From Lentisphaeria bacterium UBA1776 (lineage in GTDB: Bacteria > Verrucomicrobiota > Lentisphaeria > Victivallales > Victivallaceae): DNA of 13,516 nt. This document shows, in pieces, positions 7,083 to 13,516 of the stretch. The DNA lies in NCBI GenBank assembly GCA_002314605.1, contig DCGO01000069.1, positions 1 through 13,516 of the forward strand, in the 5' to 3' direction. Each line of letters opens with the position of its first letter. Positions within the stretch are counted from its first letter, which is position 1. Below the pieces are notes generated by a model. The model was not told the DNA's origin. It made no database searches and saw only the letters and a program-made list of their open reading frames with translations. The position numbers and the translations under genes are program-made.

Positions 7083-7143
7083 TTTGCCGGAAAACAGCGG
7101 AGCGGCAAATCCCTGTGCAGCACTTTTTTCCTGCGGGATTTGC
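7083..7143. repeat. Competing inverted repeats in the divergent intergenic region
   Basis: The central arm CGGCAAATCCC (7103-7113) can pair with either neighbour. TTTGCCG (7083-7089) matches its first seven bases, CGGCAAA. GGGATTTGC (7135-7143) matches its last nine, GCAAATCCC. Both pairings are perfect and they share GCAAA, so they exclude each other. The right arm ends three bases before the HPr -35 box. The segment is upstream of both predicted starts, so it may act as DNA (an operator) unless an unseen promoter transcribes it. Confidence 0.6.
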
Positions 7144-7145
7144 TT

Positions 7146-7174
7146 TTGGCGGGAATACATGTATATTTTATAAG
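7146..7174 (+). promoter_or_regulatory. Promoter of the HPr-GT-DUF3857 operon
   Basis: TTGGCG (7146-7151), a 17-bp spacer and TATAAG (7169-7174) predict a start near 7181 and a leader of about 50 bases to the HPr ATG. The -10 box is flanked on both sides by a 10-bp direct repeat, so it is probably regulated. Confidence 0.5.
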
Positions 7175-7184
7175 CATGTATATT
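7158..7184 (+). repeat. Direct repeat CATGTATATT x2 around the -10 box
   Basis: CATGTATATT occurs at 7158-7167 and again at 7175-7184, a 17-bp period, with TATAAG lying exactly between the copies. The first copy overlaps the palindrome ATACATGTAT (7155-7164). The position suggests a repressor or activator site, or tandem alternative -10 elements, since each copy ends in TATATT. Confidence 0.55.
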
Positions 7185-7230
7185 CTATGGGGGATCGGAA
7201 AGGAAATCCTCGGAGAAAGCGGGAAAAACT

Positions 7231-7515
7231 ATGAAAACAAGAAAAATCTGCATCCGCAATGCGGCGGGAATTCACTGCCGTCCATCCGGAGTCATTCTGC
7301 ATACCATTCAGCAGGAATTTCCGTATCACACCTTTACGGTGACCGGCAGCAGCGGAGAAAAGGCGGAACTGGACAGCATTCTGGCGCTGATCTCTCTGGG
7401 ATTGTGTCAGGGCGATGAAGCGGAGCTGTCCGTAGAAGGTCCGGAAGAAGAAAAGGCCCTGCAGCGGATCGGGGATCTCTTTGAGTACAATTTTGACTTT
7501 CCCCCCCGTTCATGA
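7231..7515 (+). CDS. HPr-family phosphocarrier protein
   Basis: 94 residues, slightly longer than the usual 85-90. The active-site segment NAAGIHCRPSG (10-20) aligns with the canonical N..G.HARPA, giving phosphorylatable His15 and Arg17. The second signature ELDSILALISLGL (46-58) matches KSIMGLLSLG and keeps the regulatory-type Ser49, the equivalent of HPr Ser46 that HPr kinase modifies. HPr accepts phosphate from enzyme I and passes it to PTS permeases or acts as a regulator. No EI, EII or HPrK gene is in view, so this may be the sole HPr or a regulatory paralogue. GGGA at 7221-7224 precedes the ATG. It is the first gene of its operon and overlaps the next gene by 4 bp (ATGA). Confidence 0.88.
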   Translation: MKTRKICIRNAAGIHCRPSGVILHTIQQEFPYHTFTVTGSSGEKAELDSILALISLGLCQGDEAELSVEGPEEEKALQRIGDLFEYNFDFPPRS

Positions 7516-9428
7516 AAGATCGTGAAAATCTGCTCCGGAACCGGCCGCTGATCTTCGCCGGGCTCCTCTTGGCAGGCATTCTGCTGCGGGGAGAATATTT
7601 GCGGGAATTTGCTTCATCGCCCCTCTTTGATCTGGCGCTTGGTGCCGATGTTTCGGAATACCATGCCCGGGCATCGGATATTCTGATGCGCGGTTTTCTA
7701 GCGCCGGTTTACGAGATCCACGCCCCGCTGTATTCCTGGTTTCTGGCGCTGGCGTACTGGATCACCGGACACGCCATTCCGCTGGTGCGGGGGATCCAGC
7801 TTCTGATCAATCTTCTGGCGTGGAGCGGTTTCTATTTTTTTCTGCGAAAGCGCTGCCGTTACAGCGACTGGACTCCGGAATGGATGTTCGCCGGAGCGAT
7901 GGTGTTCCTGCCGGCAGTCTTTTTTCAGGCGGAACTTTTGAGTGAATCGCTGCTGCTCCCCCTGCTGCTTGGCGCAGTCTCCTGTGTTATGGCGCTGGAT
8001 GACCGGGAAAACGAGGACCGGAAATCCCGGAGCCTGGCAGGAAGTGCCGGGCTGCTCACCGGGCTGGCCGTCATCACCCATCCGATAACGCTGCTGTATT
8101 TCTGTTTTCAGGCGTTCGACTTTCTGCGGAGAAGCAAGGGGCCGAGGTTCTTTATCTACTGCGCGCTCGCGCTGCTGGTGATCCTCCCGGTTTCATGGAT
8201 CCGCTCCGCCCGGGCGGGACGCTTTGTGCTGGTTCAGAACAACAGTGCTTTGAACCTGTATATCGGAAACCATGAGCAGGCGGACGGGACCTGCTGCATA
8301 CGCCCGGGCATCGCCTGGAAGGAACTGCATCGGAATGCGGAAGAGGAAGCACGGTGCAGCGGCACGACCAAAGACGCTGTTTTTTTCCGGAAAGTTCTTC
8401 AGTTTGCAGCAGCCCATCCGCTGCAGATGCTGCAGCGGATGGGCCGTAAAATTCTGCAGGTATGGGCGCCGCAGAACCTTCCGGCCGGAGCGGACGCTTC
8501 CCCAATCTTCGGCTGGACTTTGCTGATGCGGTTCGGGGGACCGTTTACCGGAGCAGTCATCCTGCTGCTGGGATTGGCCGGGTTGTGGCCGGTTCTACGC
8601 GAATGGGAATCCCGGGAGGAATACCGGGCTCTGCTGGTATTGTTTGCAGGCTTTTACCTTGCACAGATCCTTTTTGTCACCAGCGGCCGTTACCGGCTGC
8701 CCATGCTGCCGGCTCTGCTGGTCTTCGGGGGATGTTTTCTGCAGTGGATGCCGGCGCATCGCCGTCAGGCGATACCGGCGGCGGCCGCCGCCGCGCTGGT
8801 CATTGCGGCGGGAGGGCTGATAAGCCCCCGGCTGAATGCGGAACCTGAGTGCCGGACGCTTTTCGCCGAAGCGCTGCTGCAGAAAAAAAAGCCCGAAAAG
8901 GTTTTGGAACTTCTGGAAGGGAAAATGAAGGAGGCCGCGGACCCGGCCAGGGATTTGTGCATCGCCGGACTGGCATGCCGGCAACAGGGAAATGATTCAC
9001 GGGCCATCCGGTATTTCCGTGCGGCGGCGGATGCATCGCCGCAGGAAGCCGAAGCACTGATGGATCTTGCGATCCTCTATTCCGACCGCCGGCAGTACAG
9101 CATGTCCGAGGCCTGCTTTTCTGCTGCGCTCAAGCGAGACCGGGATCATACGGACGTGCTTTTCAATTACGCGCTGATGCTGGAAAAACGCCGTCATTTC
9201 AGACGGGAAAGCGAGATACTTGAGCGTCTTCTGAAACTGGAACCCCGCCACCCGCAAGGCTGGAACACCTTGGGGCGGCTTGCTTTTTACCAGCATGATC
9301 TGGACAAGGCGGAGGATTGTTTCGAGCGTGCGCTTGAACTTTGTCCGCGAAATTCCGGTTTCAGAAAAAATCTGGAACTTGTAAGAAGAAAACAGAAACT
9401 GATGAAACAACCAAGCCTGGCCCTGTAA
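7512..9428 (+). CDS. GT-C-type membrane glycosyltransferase fused to TPR repeats
   Basis: 638 residues. About a dozen hydrophobic segments lie between 11 and 436, then a soluble helical domain (about 445-630) with tetratricopeptide-like repeats, such as A.LACRQQGNDSRAIRYFRAA (486-505), ALMDLAILYSDRRQYSMSEA and the classic WNTLGRLAFYQHDLDKAEDCFERALEL (584-610). The first loop has GADVSEYHARA (Asp46), the position of the GT-C catalytic Asp. LSESLLL (143-149) and SGRYRLPMLPAL (391-402) mirror motifs of the glycosyltransferase at 3633, so the two are paralogues with different C-terminal domains. The TPR part probably recruits a protein partner or substrate on the periplasmic side. Donor and acceptor sugar are unknown. 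It is coupled to HPr upstream by ATGA and followed 18 bases later by the DUF3857 gene. Confidence 0.8.
   Translation: MKDRENLLRNRPLIFAGLLLAGILLRGEYLREFASSPLFDLALGADVSEYHARASDILMRGFLAPVYEIHAPLYSWFLALAYWITGHAIPLVRGIQLLINLLAWSGFYFFLRKRCRYSDWTPEWMFAGAMVFLPAVFFQAELLSESLLLPLLLGAVSCVMALDDRENEDRKSRSLAGSAGLLTGLAVITHPITLLYFCFQAFDFLRRSKGPRFFIYCALALLVILPVSWIRSARAGRFVLVQNNSALNLYIGNHEQADGTCCIRPGIAWKELHRNAEEEARCSGTTKDAVFFRKVLQFAAAHPLQMLQRMGRKILQVWAPQNLPAGADASPIFGWTLLMRFGGPFTGAVILLLGLAGLWPVLREWESREEYRALLVLFAGFYLAQILFVTSGRYRLPMLPALLVFGGCFLQWMPAHRRQAIPAAAAAALVIAAGGLISPRLNAEPECRTLFAEALLQKKKPEKVLELLEGKMKEAADPARDLCIAGLACRQQGNDSRAIRYFRAAADASPQEAEALMDLAILYSDRRQYSMSEACFSAALKRDRDHTDVLFNYALMLEKRRHFRRESEILERLLKLEPRHPQGWNTLGRLAFYQHDLDKAEDCFERALELCPRNSGFRKNLELVRRKQKLMKQPSLAL
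8412..8444 (+). repeat. Perfect 15-bp inverted repeat with 3-base loop inside the GT-TPR gene
   Basis: GCCCATCCGCTGCAG (8412-8426), loop ATG (8427-8429), then its exact reverse complement CTGCAGCGGATGGGC (8430-8444). It encodes residues 301-312 of the glycosyltransferase. Such a GC-rich hairpin would be very stable in RNA. No T-run follows, so it is not an intrinsic terminator. Confidence 0.9.
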
Positions 9429-9446
9429 CGGAGGAGGGAATATTTT

Positions 9447-12400
9447 ATGAAAAAACTGTTTTTGTGCAGTCTGGTCCTGCTGATGGCAGGACTTGTGTGC
9501 GGTGCGGACAAAATCCAGCTTGCGGAAGAAAAATTCGACTGGAGGACGACCGCCCGGAGCTGTACCCGGGAGAAGTATCCCAATGCCGACGGCGTCTATC
9601 TGAGCGACCGGGAAACCGTCAGCTATCAGGCGGATGGAACTGCCGTGAGCGACGATGACTACTATTACCTTATTCTGACGGAAAGGGGAAAACGCGCTAT
9701 GCTGGAGGAGTCGCTCCATTTCTGCGATTCCCATGAAAAAGCCTCCTTTCTGAAAGTGGAAGTTCTCCGTCCCAACGGTGAAGCAAAACAGCTGGACATT
9801 GCCAAATCAAGTTCGCTGGCGATTGATCCGGATCAGATGGGAGCCAATATCTACGATCCCAGTTTGAAAATCCTCCGCTTTAATTTTTCGGGGCTGGAAG
9901 TGGGAGATGTGGTGCATGTCATTACAAGACGGACCACATTCAAACCCCGCATTCCCGGGGTCTGGTGCGGTATTTTCCAGTTGCAGCTGACAGATCCGAT
10001 TCTGAAGTATGAAGTGATCATTGATGCCCCGGAGAAGCTGCCGCTCAAGTCGCACTGGATGAAAGACGGGGTCCCGCATTCCACGGAATTTTCCAAACGG
10101 AACGAAAAGGACCGTATCCTGTATCGCTGGGTCACCCGGGACATTCCGCAGATCATACCGGAGCCGGGCATGCCGCCGATTTTTCTCTGCGGTCAGCGGC
10201 TGCTGGCCAGCACTGTGCCGGACTGGCAGACCATTTCACGCTGGTACTATCAGTTGTGCCGGAAACATATGGACGCGGTCACCCCGGCCATGCGTGAAAA
10301 GGTGAAGGAACTGACTGCCGGGGCCCAAAGTTCCAGGGAGAAGCTCCAGCAGATCTTCCGCTTTGTCTCGCAGGAAGTCCGCTATCTGGGAATCACCATG
10401 GAAAAAACCGCTCCCGGATATGAGCCGCACGATGTATCGATCACCTTTGAAAAGCGTTACGGCGTTTGCCGGGACAAGGCGGCCCTTCTGGCCTCCATGC
10501 TGGAGCTTGCCGGGATTCAGGCTCATCCGGTACTGTTCATGGCAGGGCACCTCAAAGATTCGGAGGTCCCCGACAATTATTTCAACCATGCCATTACGGA
10601 AGCGGTGCTGGAGAACGGCACCCGGATCCTGATGGACCCGACGTATGAAAACACCATGGAATTTCTGCCGTCGGGAGATGCGGAAATGAGTTATCTGGCA
10701 GCCACCAAGACCGGTGATACGCTGCGGCTTTCTCCAGCGGAAAATCCCCGCAAAAATCTGATTAAGATCAAAACAACGGGGGAAGCGCAGTCGGACGGCA
10801 TCATGAAACTGCGGACCACGCTGAATATGGAGGGATTCAGCGACCATATTTTCCGCAGTGCACTGGCTCGGTGGCCGGTGTCATACCGCCGTCACTTTTT
10901 CGCTTCGCGGCTGAAAAAGATATTTCCAGGAATCGAACTGAAAAAAATCGTCATTCAGCCGGAGAATATCCGGGATATCCGGACCCCTCTTTTCATTGAG
11001 CTGGAGTATGATGCCGTATGGCTGGAGTTGTCTCACGGAGCAGATGCGGTCATCAACCCCCCCAACATGCTGACGATTTTCGGATATATGGAGGAAATAC
11101 AGAAGTCTCTGGCCGGTCTGGAACAGCGGAAATACCCGTTGAAGGTTTACGCGACCTATGCTTTTGAATCCAGTTTTGAACTGCAGTTCCCTTCCGGGTA
11201 CCGGCCTGTCAATATGCCGGAAGGCAGAAAGGTTTTCCATTCACCGGCGCTGCATATTACCCATGACAACAGTTTTTCCGGCCAGAAACTCACTTCGGAA
11301 TTCCGTATGCAGCTTCTGAAAACCAGGCTCAATCCGTCGGATTATCAGGGACTCAAGCGGCTGCTGCGGGAGTGGGAACCGGTGTCCAAGATCAGTTATC
11401 TTATGAGCAATGAGGAAAAACTTGCCGATCCCCTGAAAACTTTTGCTGATGCCGATGCAGTGCTCACCCGGAGTCTGGATCTATCCATGTTCACTCCGGA
11501 CAGCGGCAAGATCGTGGAAAAGAAACGTATTCTTCTGGCCAACTATGCCGGTATCAAGCGTTATTCAGTGCTGAAAATTCCCTATAATCCGGTTTGGGAT
11601 GACACGCCGGCTGTCACCGCCAAAATCATTTCAAAAAGCAAAAAACGTGTGCGGACCCTTTCTCAGGAAGAGATCAATATCATGGACCAGCCGTGGAATA
11701 CGGAGGCTCCCCGCTACCCCGGCGGAAAAATCCTGACTGTAAGTTTCCCCCGACTCTCGGCCGGAACAGTGATCGAATACACGGTGGAACGGCGCTTCAG
11801 AAAACGTATTTTTATAGACTTCAGCCATTCCTTTGCCGCATATGATCCTCTGGAATCCGATACGGTAAGTGTACAGTTCGCCAAAGGGCTCACGCCTGCT
11901 CATATTCTGCCGGTGCCGGATGTATTGCAGAAACCGGGCCCGTGGAAATTCACCCGAAGCAATGTTTCGGCGATCCCGTTTGAGCCGGACCAGCCGGATC
12001 TGGCGGAAATTGTTCCAAGCTGGGGATTTTCCTGCGGGAACTGGAAAACGCTGGGGGTGACCCTGAAGAAGGCGCTGGAGTCTCATACCGTCCGACAGAC
12101 GAATGCAGAAGCGAAAGCAAAGGCTCTGTGTGCTTCTGCCAAAACAGAAAAGGAAAAGATTCTGGCGCTGCGGAATTTTATCCTGCGGGAGATCCGGCTG
12201 GCTGGACCGGTCTATACGGAATTGCCGCTGGAGAACCTCTCGGATGCGGACCGGGTCCTGGCTGACGAGTACGGCAACAGCGCGGATCGTGCGATCCTGC
12301 TGAAAACCATGCTGAATGCAGTGGGAATCCAGTCGGAATTTGTCCCGGTCAGCGACAGTTATTTTTCCCATGAACGGCTTAGCCGATTGGAAAAACTGCC

Positions 12401-13205
12401 GAACCCGCGGGAAATGAGCCATATCCTGGTGAAGGCAGGGATAGAGCCGAATGTCTATTATCTGGGAGAGGAAACCCGGTTTGATGAATTGGGGAGTTCT
12501 CCCCTGGAAGGACATATTGCGCTGAATCTGGATAAAGGATATCTGCACATGCTGGAAGTCCGCTGCCCCACGCGGCAGTTGTCGCTCAATTACAACATCA
12601 CGCTCCATTCGGACGGATCTGCGGAGTTATTCCGGCAGGAGGGATTTTTTGGTTCCAATTTCGGCAAAAACGCGAGAATGTTTGCGGAGTTCACCCCGGA
12701 GGAGGATTCCCGGTATCTGCAGGGATTGCTGGCCGGCATTTCACAGAATGCAGTTCTGACAAAAATGGCGTCCAAGCACTTCAAATCTTATCCGGGGAAA
12801 CTGTATCTTGAGTTTAAGATTCCGCACTTTGCACAGATCCGGAACGGGCTTGGTCAGTTTGAACTCCCGGAGTTCAGGGTGCTGGGATCAGAGATCAGCA
12901 CGGGAGATCGTGACCGTTTTACGGCCTATGAAAGATCGACCCCCTGCCGGATCAATCTGGAGTACCGGATCACGCTGCCGCAGAACTGGAAAGTCCGGTC
13001 GGTGCCGAACTATGTGGAGTCCGGAAAGCTCGAAGACGTTTCGGTGACACGCCGCCAGAAAGGGAATGTTCTGTACATCTCTGCGTCCATGGAATTGAAA
13101 GCGGGGCGGATTTCCGCCGTGAACTATGACAGGCTGGAGCGAATGCAATCGATTTTAGGTGTTCCATTGCTTCGGACCGTGATATTCAACTTGAAAAAGC
13201 CGTGA
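9447..13205 (+). CDS. Secreted tandem DUF3857-transglutaminase-like protein
   Basis: 1252 residues with an N-terminal signal peptide (MKKLFLCSLVLLMAG, cleavage probably near residue 20), so exported. Two copies of the same architecture follow: a DUF3857 beta domain (about 50-240 and 690-850), a transglutaminase-like domain (about 255-405 and 880-1030) and a beta-rich C-terminal part (about 435-650 and 1036-1230). Module 1 has the full papain-like triad: Cys341 in RYGVCRDKA, His381 in YFNHAITEA and Asp397 in RILMDPTYE. In module 2 the matching EYGNSADRA has Ser945 for Cys, His992 is kept, and the Asp position reads Gly (YYLGEE), so it looks inactive. Shared strands such as KILRFNFSGLEVGDVVHV and KILTVSFPRLSAGTVIEYTV show the duplication. 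GGAGGAGGG at 9430-9438 sets the start. The family's substrates are unknown; a periplasmic cross-linking or protease role is possible. Confidence 0.86.
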   Translation: MKKLFLCSLVLLMAGLVCGADKIQLAEEKFDWRTTARSCTREKYPNADGVYLSDRETVSYQADGTAVSDDDYYYLILTERGKRAMLEESLHFCDSHEKASFLKVEVLRPNGEAKQLDIAKSSSLAIDPDQMGANIYDPSLKILRFNFSGLEVGDVVHVITRRTTFKPRIPGVWCGIFQLQLTDPILKYEVIIDAPEKLPLKSHWMKDGVPHSTEFSKRNEKDRILYRWVTRDIPQIIPEPGMPPIFLCGQRLLASTVPDWQTISRWYYQLCRKHMDAVTPAMREKVKELTAGAQSSREKLQQIFRFVSQEVRYLGITMEKTAPGYEPHDVSITFEKRYGVCRDKAALLASMLELAGIQAHPVLFMAGHLKDSEVPDNYFNHAITEAVLENGTRILMDPTYENTMEFLPSGDAEMSYLAATKTGDTLRLSPAENPRKNLIKIKTTGEAQSDGIMKLRTTLNMEGFSDHIFRSALARWPVSYRRHFFASRLKKIFPGIELKKIVIQPENIRDIRTPLFIELEYDAVWLELSHGADAVINPPNMLTIFGYMEEIQKSLAGLEQRKYPLKVYATYAFESSFELQFPSGYRPVNMPEGRKVFHSPALHITHDNSFSGQKLTSEFRMQLLKTRLNPSDYQGLKRLLREWEPVSKISYLMSNEEKLADPLKTFADADAVLTRSLDLSMFTPDSGKIVEKKRILLANYAGIKRYSVLKIPYNPVWDDTPAVTAKIISKSKKRVRTLSQEEINIMDQPWNTEAPRYPGGKILTVSFPRLSAGTVIEYTVERRFRKRIFIDFSHSFAAYDPLESDTVSVQFAKGLTPAHILPVPDVLQKPGPWKFTRSNVSAIPFEPDQPDLAEIVPSWGFSCGNWKTLGVTLKKALESHTVRQTNAEAKAKALCASAKTEKEKILALRNFILREIRLAGPVYTELPLENLSDADRVLADEYGNSADRAILLKTMLNAVGIQSEFVPVSDSYFSHERLSRLEKLPNPREMSHILVKAGIEPNVYYLGEETRFDELGSSPLEGHIALNLDKGYLHMLEVRCPTRQLSLNYNITLHSDGSAELFRQEGFFGSNFGKNARMFAEFTPEEDSRYLQGLLAGISQNAVLTKMASKHFKSYPGKLYLEFKIPHFAQIRNGLGQFELPEFRVLGSEISTGDRDRFTAYERSTPCRINLEYRITLPQNWKVRSVPNYVESGKLEDVSVTRRQKGNVLYISASMELKAGRISAVNYDRLERMQSILGVPLLRTVIFNLKKP

Positions 13206-13219
13206 TATAGCGATATATT
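13191..13219 (+). promoter_or_regulatory. Promoter of tRNA-Thr
   Basis: TTGAAA (13191-13196), 17 bp, TATATT (13214-13219), the same boxes and spacing as the metX promoter. The -35 lies in the last codons of the DUF3857 gene. The predicted start is around 13226-13229, at or just before the mature tRNA 5' end. Confidence 0.6.
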
Positions 13220-13228
13220 AAGGTGGAT

Positions 13229-13304
<76 letters not shown>

Positions 13305-13442
13305 GTTTTTTTGCCTTTTTTCCAGCCCCTGAAAATCAATTCTTGAGCTCAAATCTCGTTTGACGACAGCCTTTTTGCATCTTTTTTGCCCTTTCCCTCC
13401 TTTCCCGATCCTTTGTGTCCATTTCCGACTGTTCGCGGCAAA
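13305..13442. other. Pyrimidine-rich intergenic stretch
   Basis: After the T-run the plus strand is rich in C and T, with several T tracts and no supported gene on either strand. A perfect 10-bp palindrome TTGAGCTCAA lies at 13343-13352. Nothing else is recognised here. Confidence 0.5.
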
Positions 13443-13516
13443 ATGGATAATAAATGGAGCCGATTTCAAAAGTTTTGGCTCTTGATCATTGTTAACTTGT
13501 TTTTTGTGTGTCAAAA
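13443..13516 (+). CDS. Possible start of a membrane or secreted protein, cut by window edge
   Basis: An ATG at 13443 opens 24 codons that run off the window. The N-terminus MDNKWSRFQKFWLLIIVNLF has a basic stretch followed by a hydrophobic one, like a signal peptide or signal anchor. There is no Shine-Dalgarno upstream, and a -10-like GATAAT at 13446-13451 overlaps the proposed start. This may be chance; the family is unknown. Confidence 0.22.
   Translation, partial: MDNKWSRFQKFWLLIIVNLFFVCQ

Noticed and set aside
8776..8793. 18-bp GC palindrome CGGCGGCGGCCGCCGCCG
   Set aside because: It arises from a run of Ala codons (GCG/GCC) in the last membrane segment of the glycosyltransferase, so low complexity explains it.
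9447..9510. Lipoprotein signal on the DUF3857 protein
   Set aside because: The Cys at residue 18 is preceded by GLV, which does not fit the lipobox pattern with a small residue at -1, so a normal signal peptide is preferred.
13360..13388. TTGACG as a promoter in the right intergenic stretch
   Set aside because: No -10-like box lies at the right distance; the following bases are a T/C tract.

Overview
This 13.5 kb window looks like ordinary chromosome of a moderately GC-rich Gram-negative-type bacterium. It has two tRNA genes at its edges and tightly packed operons between them. The gene content is a MetX/MetW methionine pair, a meso-diaminopimelate dehydrogenase, ribosome recycling factor, two polytopic GT-C-type glycosyltransferases, a STAS regulator, an HPr-family protein and a large secreted DUF3857/transglutaminase protein. 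This would fit the PVC group, perhaps Lentisphaerota/Victivallales. That placement is an impression from protein content and motifs, not a search result.

Left part (1-2973): a tRNA-Ser(GGA), cut by the window edge, is transcribed leftward. A divergent promoter about 30 bp away drives metX-metW-ddh, three overlapping genes. MetX/MetW acylate homoserine for methionine, and Ddh makes meso-DAP in one step for peptidoglycan and lysine. Both are branches of the aspartate pathway. The metX promoter sits so close to the ATG that its mRNA should be leaderless or nearly so.

Middle (2990-5890): frr has its own promoter. It is followed by a 12-TM glycosyltransferase with a C-terminal beta-rich tail, then a STAS-domain protein that overlaps it by 4 bp. 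A two-tier hairpin plus T-run ends this unit and overlaps the 3' end of a convergent membrane-anchored metallophosphoesterase.

Right part (7018-13312): a divergent intergenic region carries back-to-back promoters, two competing inverted repeats and a 10-bp direct repeat bracketing a -10 box. It starts a second operon: an HPr-family phosphocarrier (His15, regulatory-type Ser49), then a second GT-C glycosyltransferase fused to TPR repeats (4-bp overlap). Last comes a 1252-residue secreted protein built from two tandem DUF3857-transglutaminase modules, the second of which has lost its catalytic Cys and Asp. A tRNA-Thr(TGU) with its own promoter and a very compact terminator follows. The last 200 bp hold only a possible start of another reading frame.

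The most interesting features are the pairing of each large membrane glycosyltransferase with a small phospho-signalling protein (STAS, HPr) by 4-bp overlaps, the half-dead tandem transglutaminase, a perfect 15-bp hairpin inside the TPR glycosyltransferase gene, and the repeat-rich control region in front of the HPr gene.
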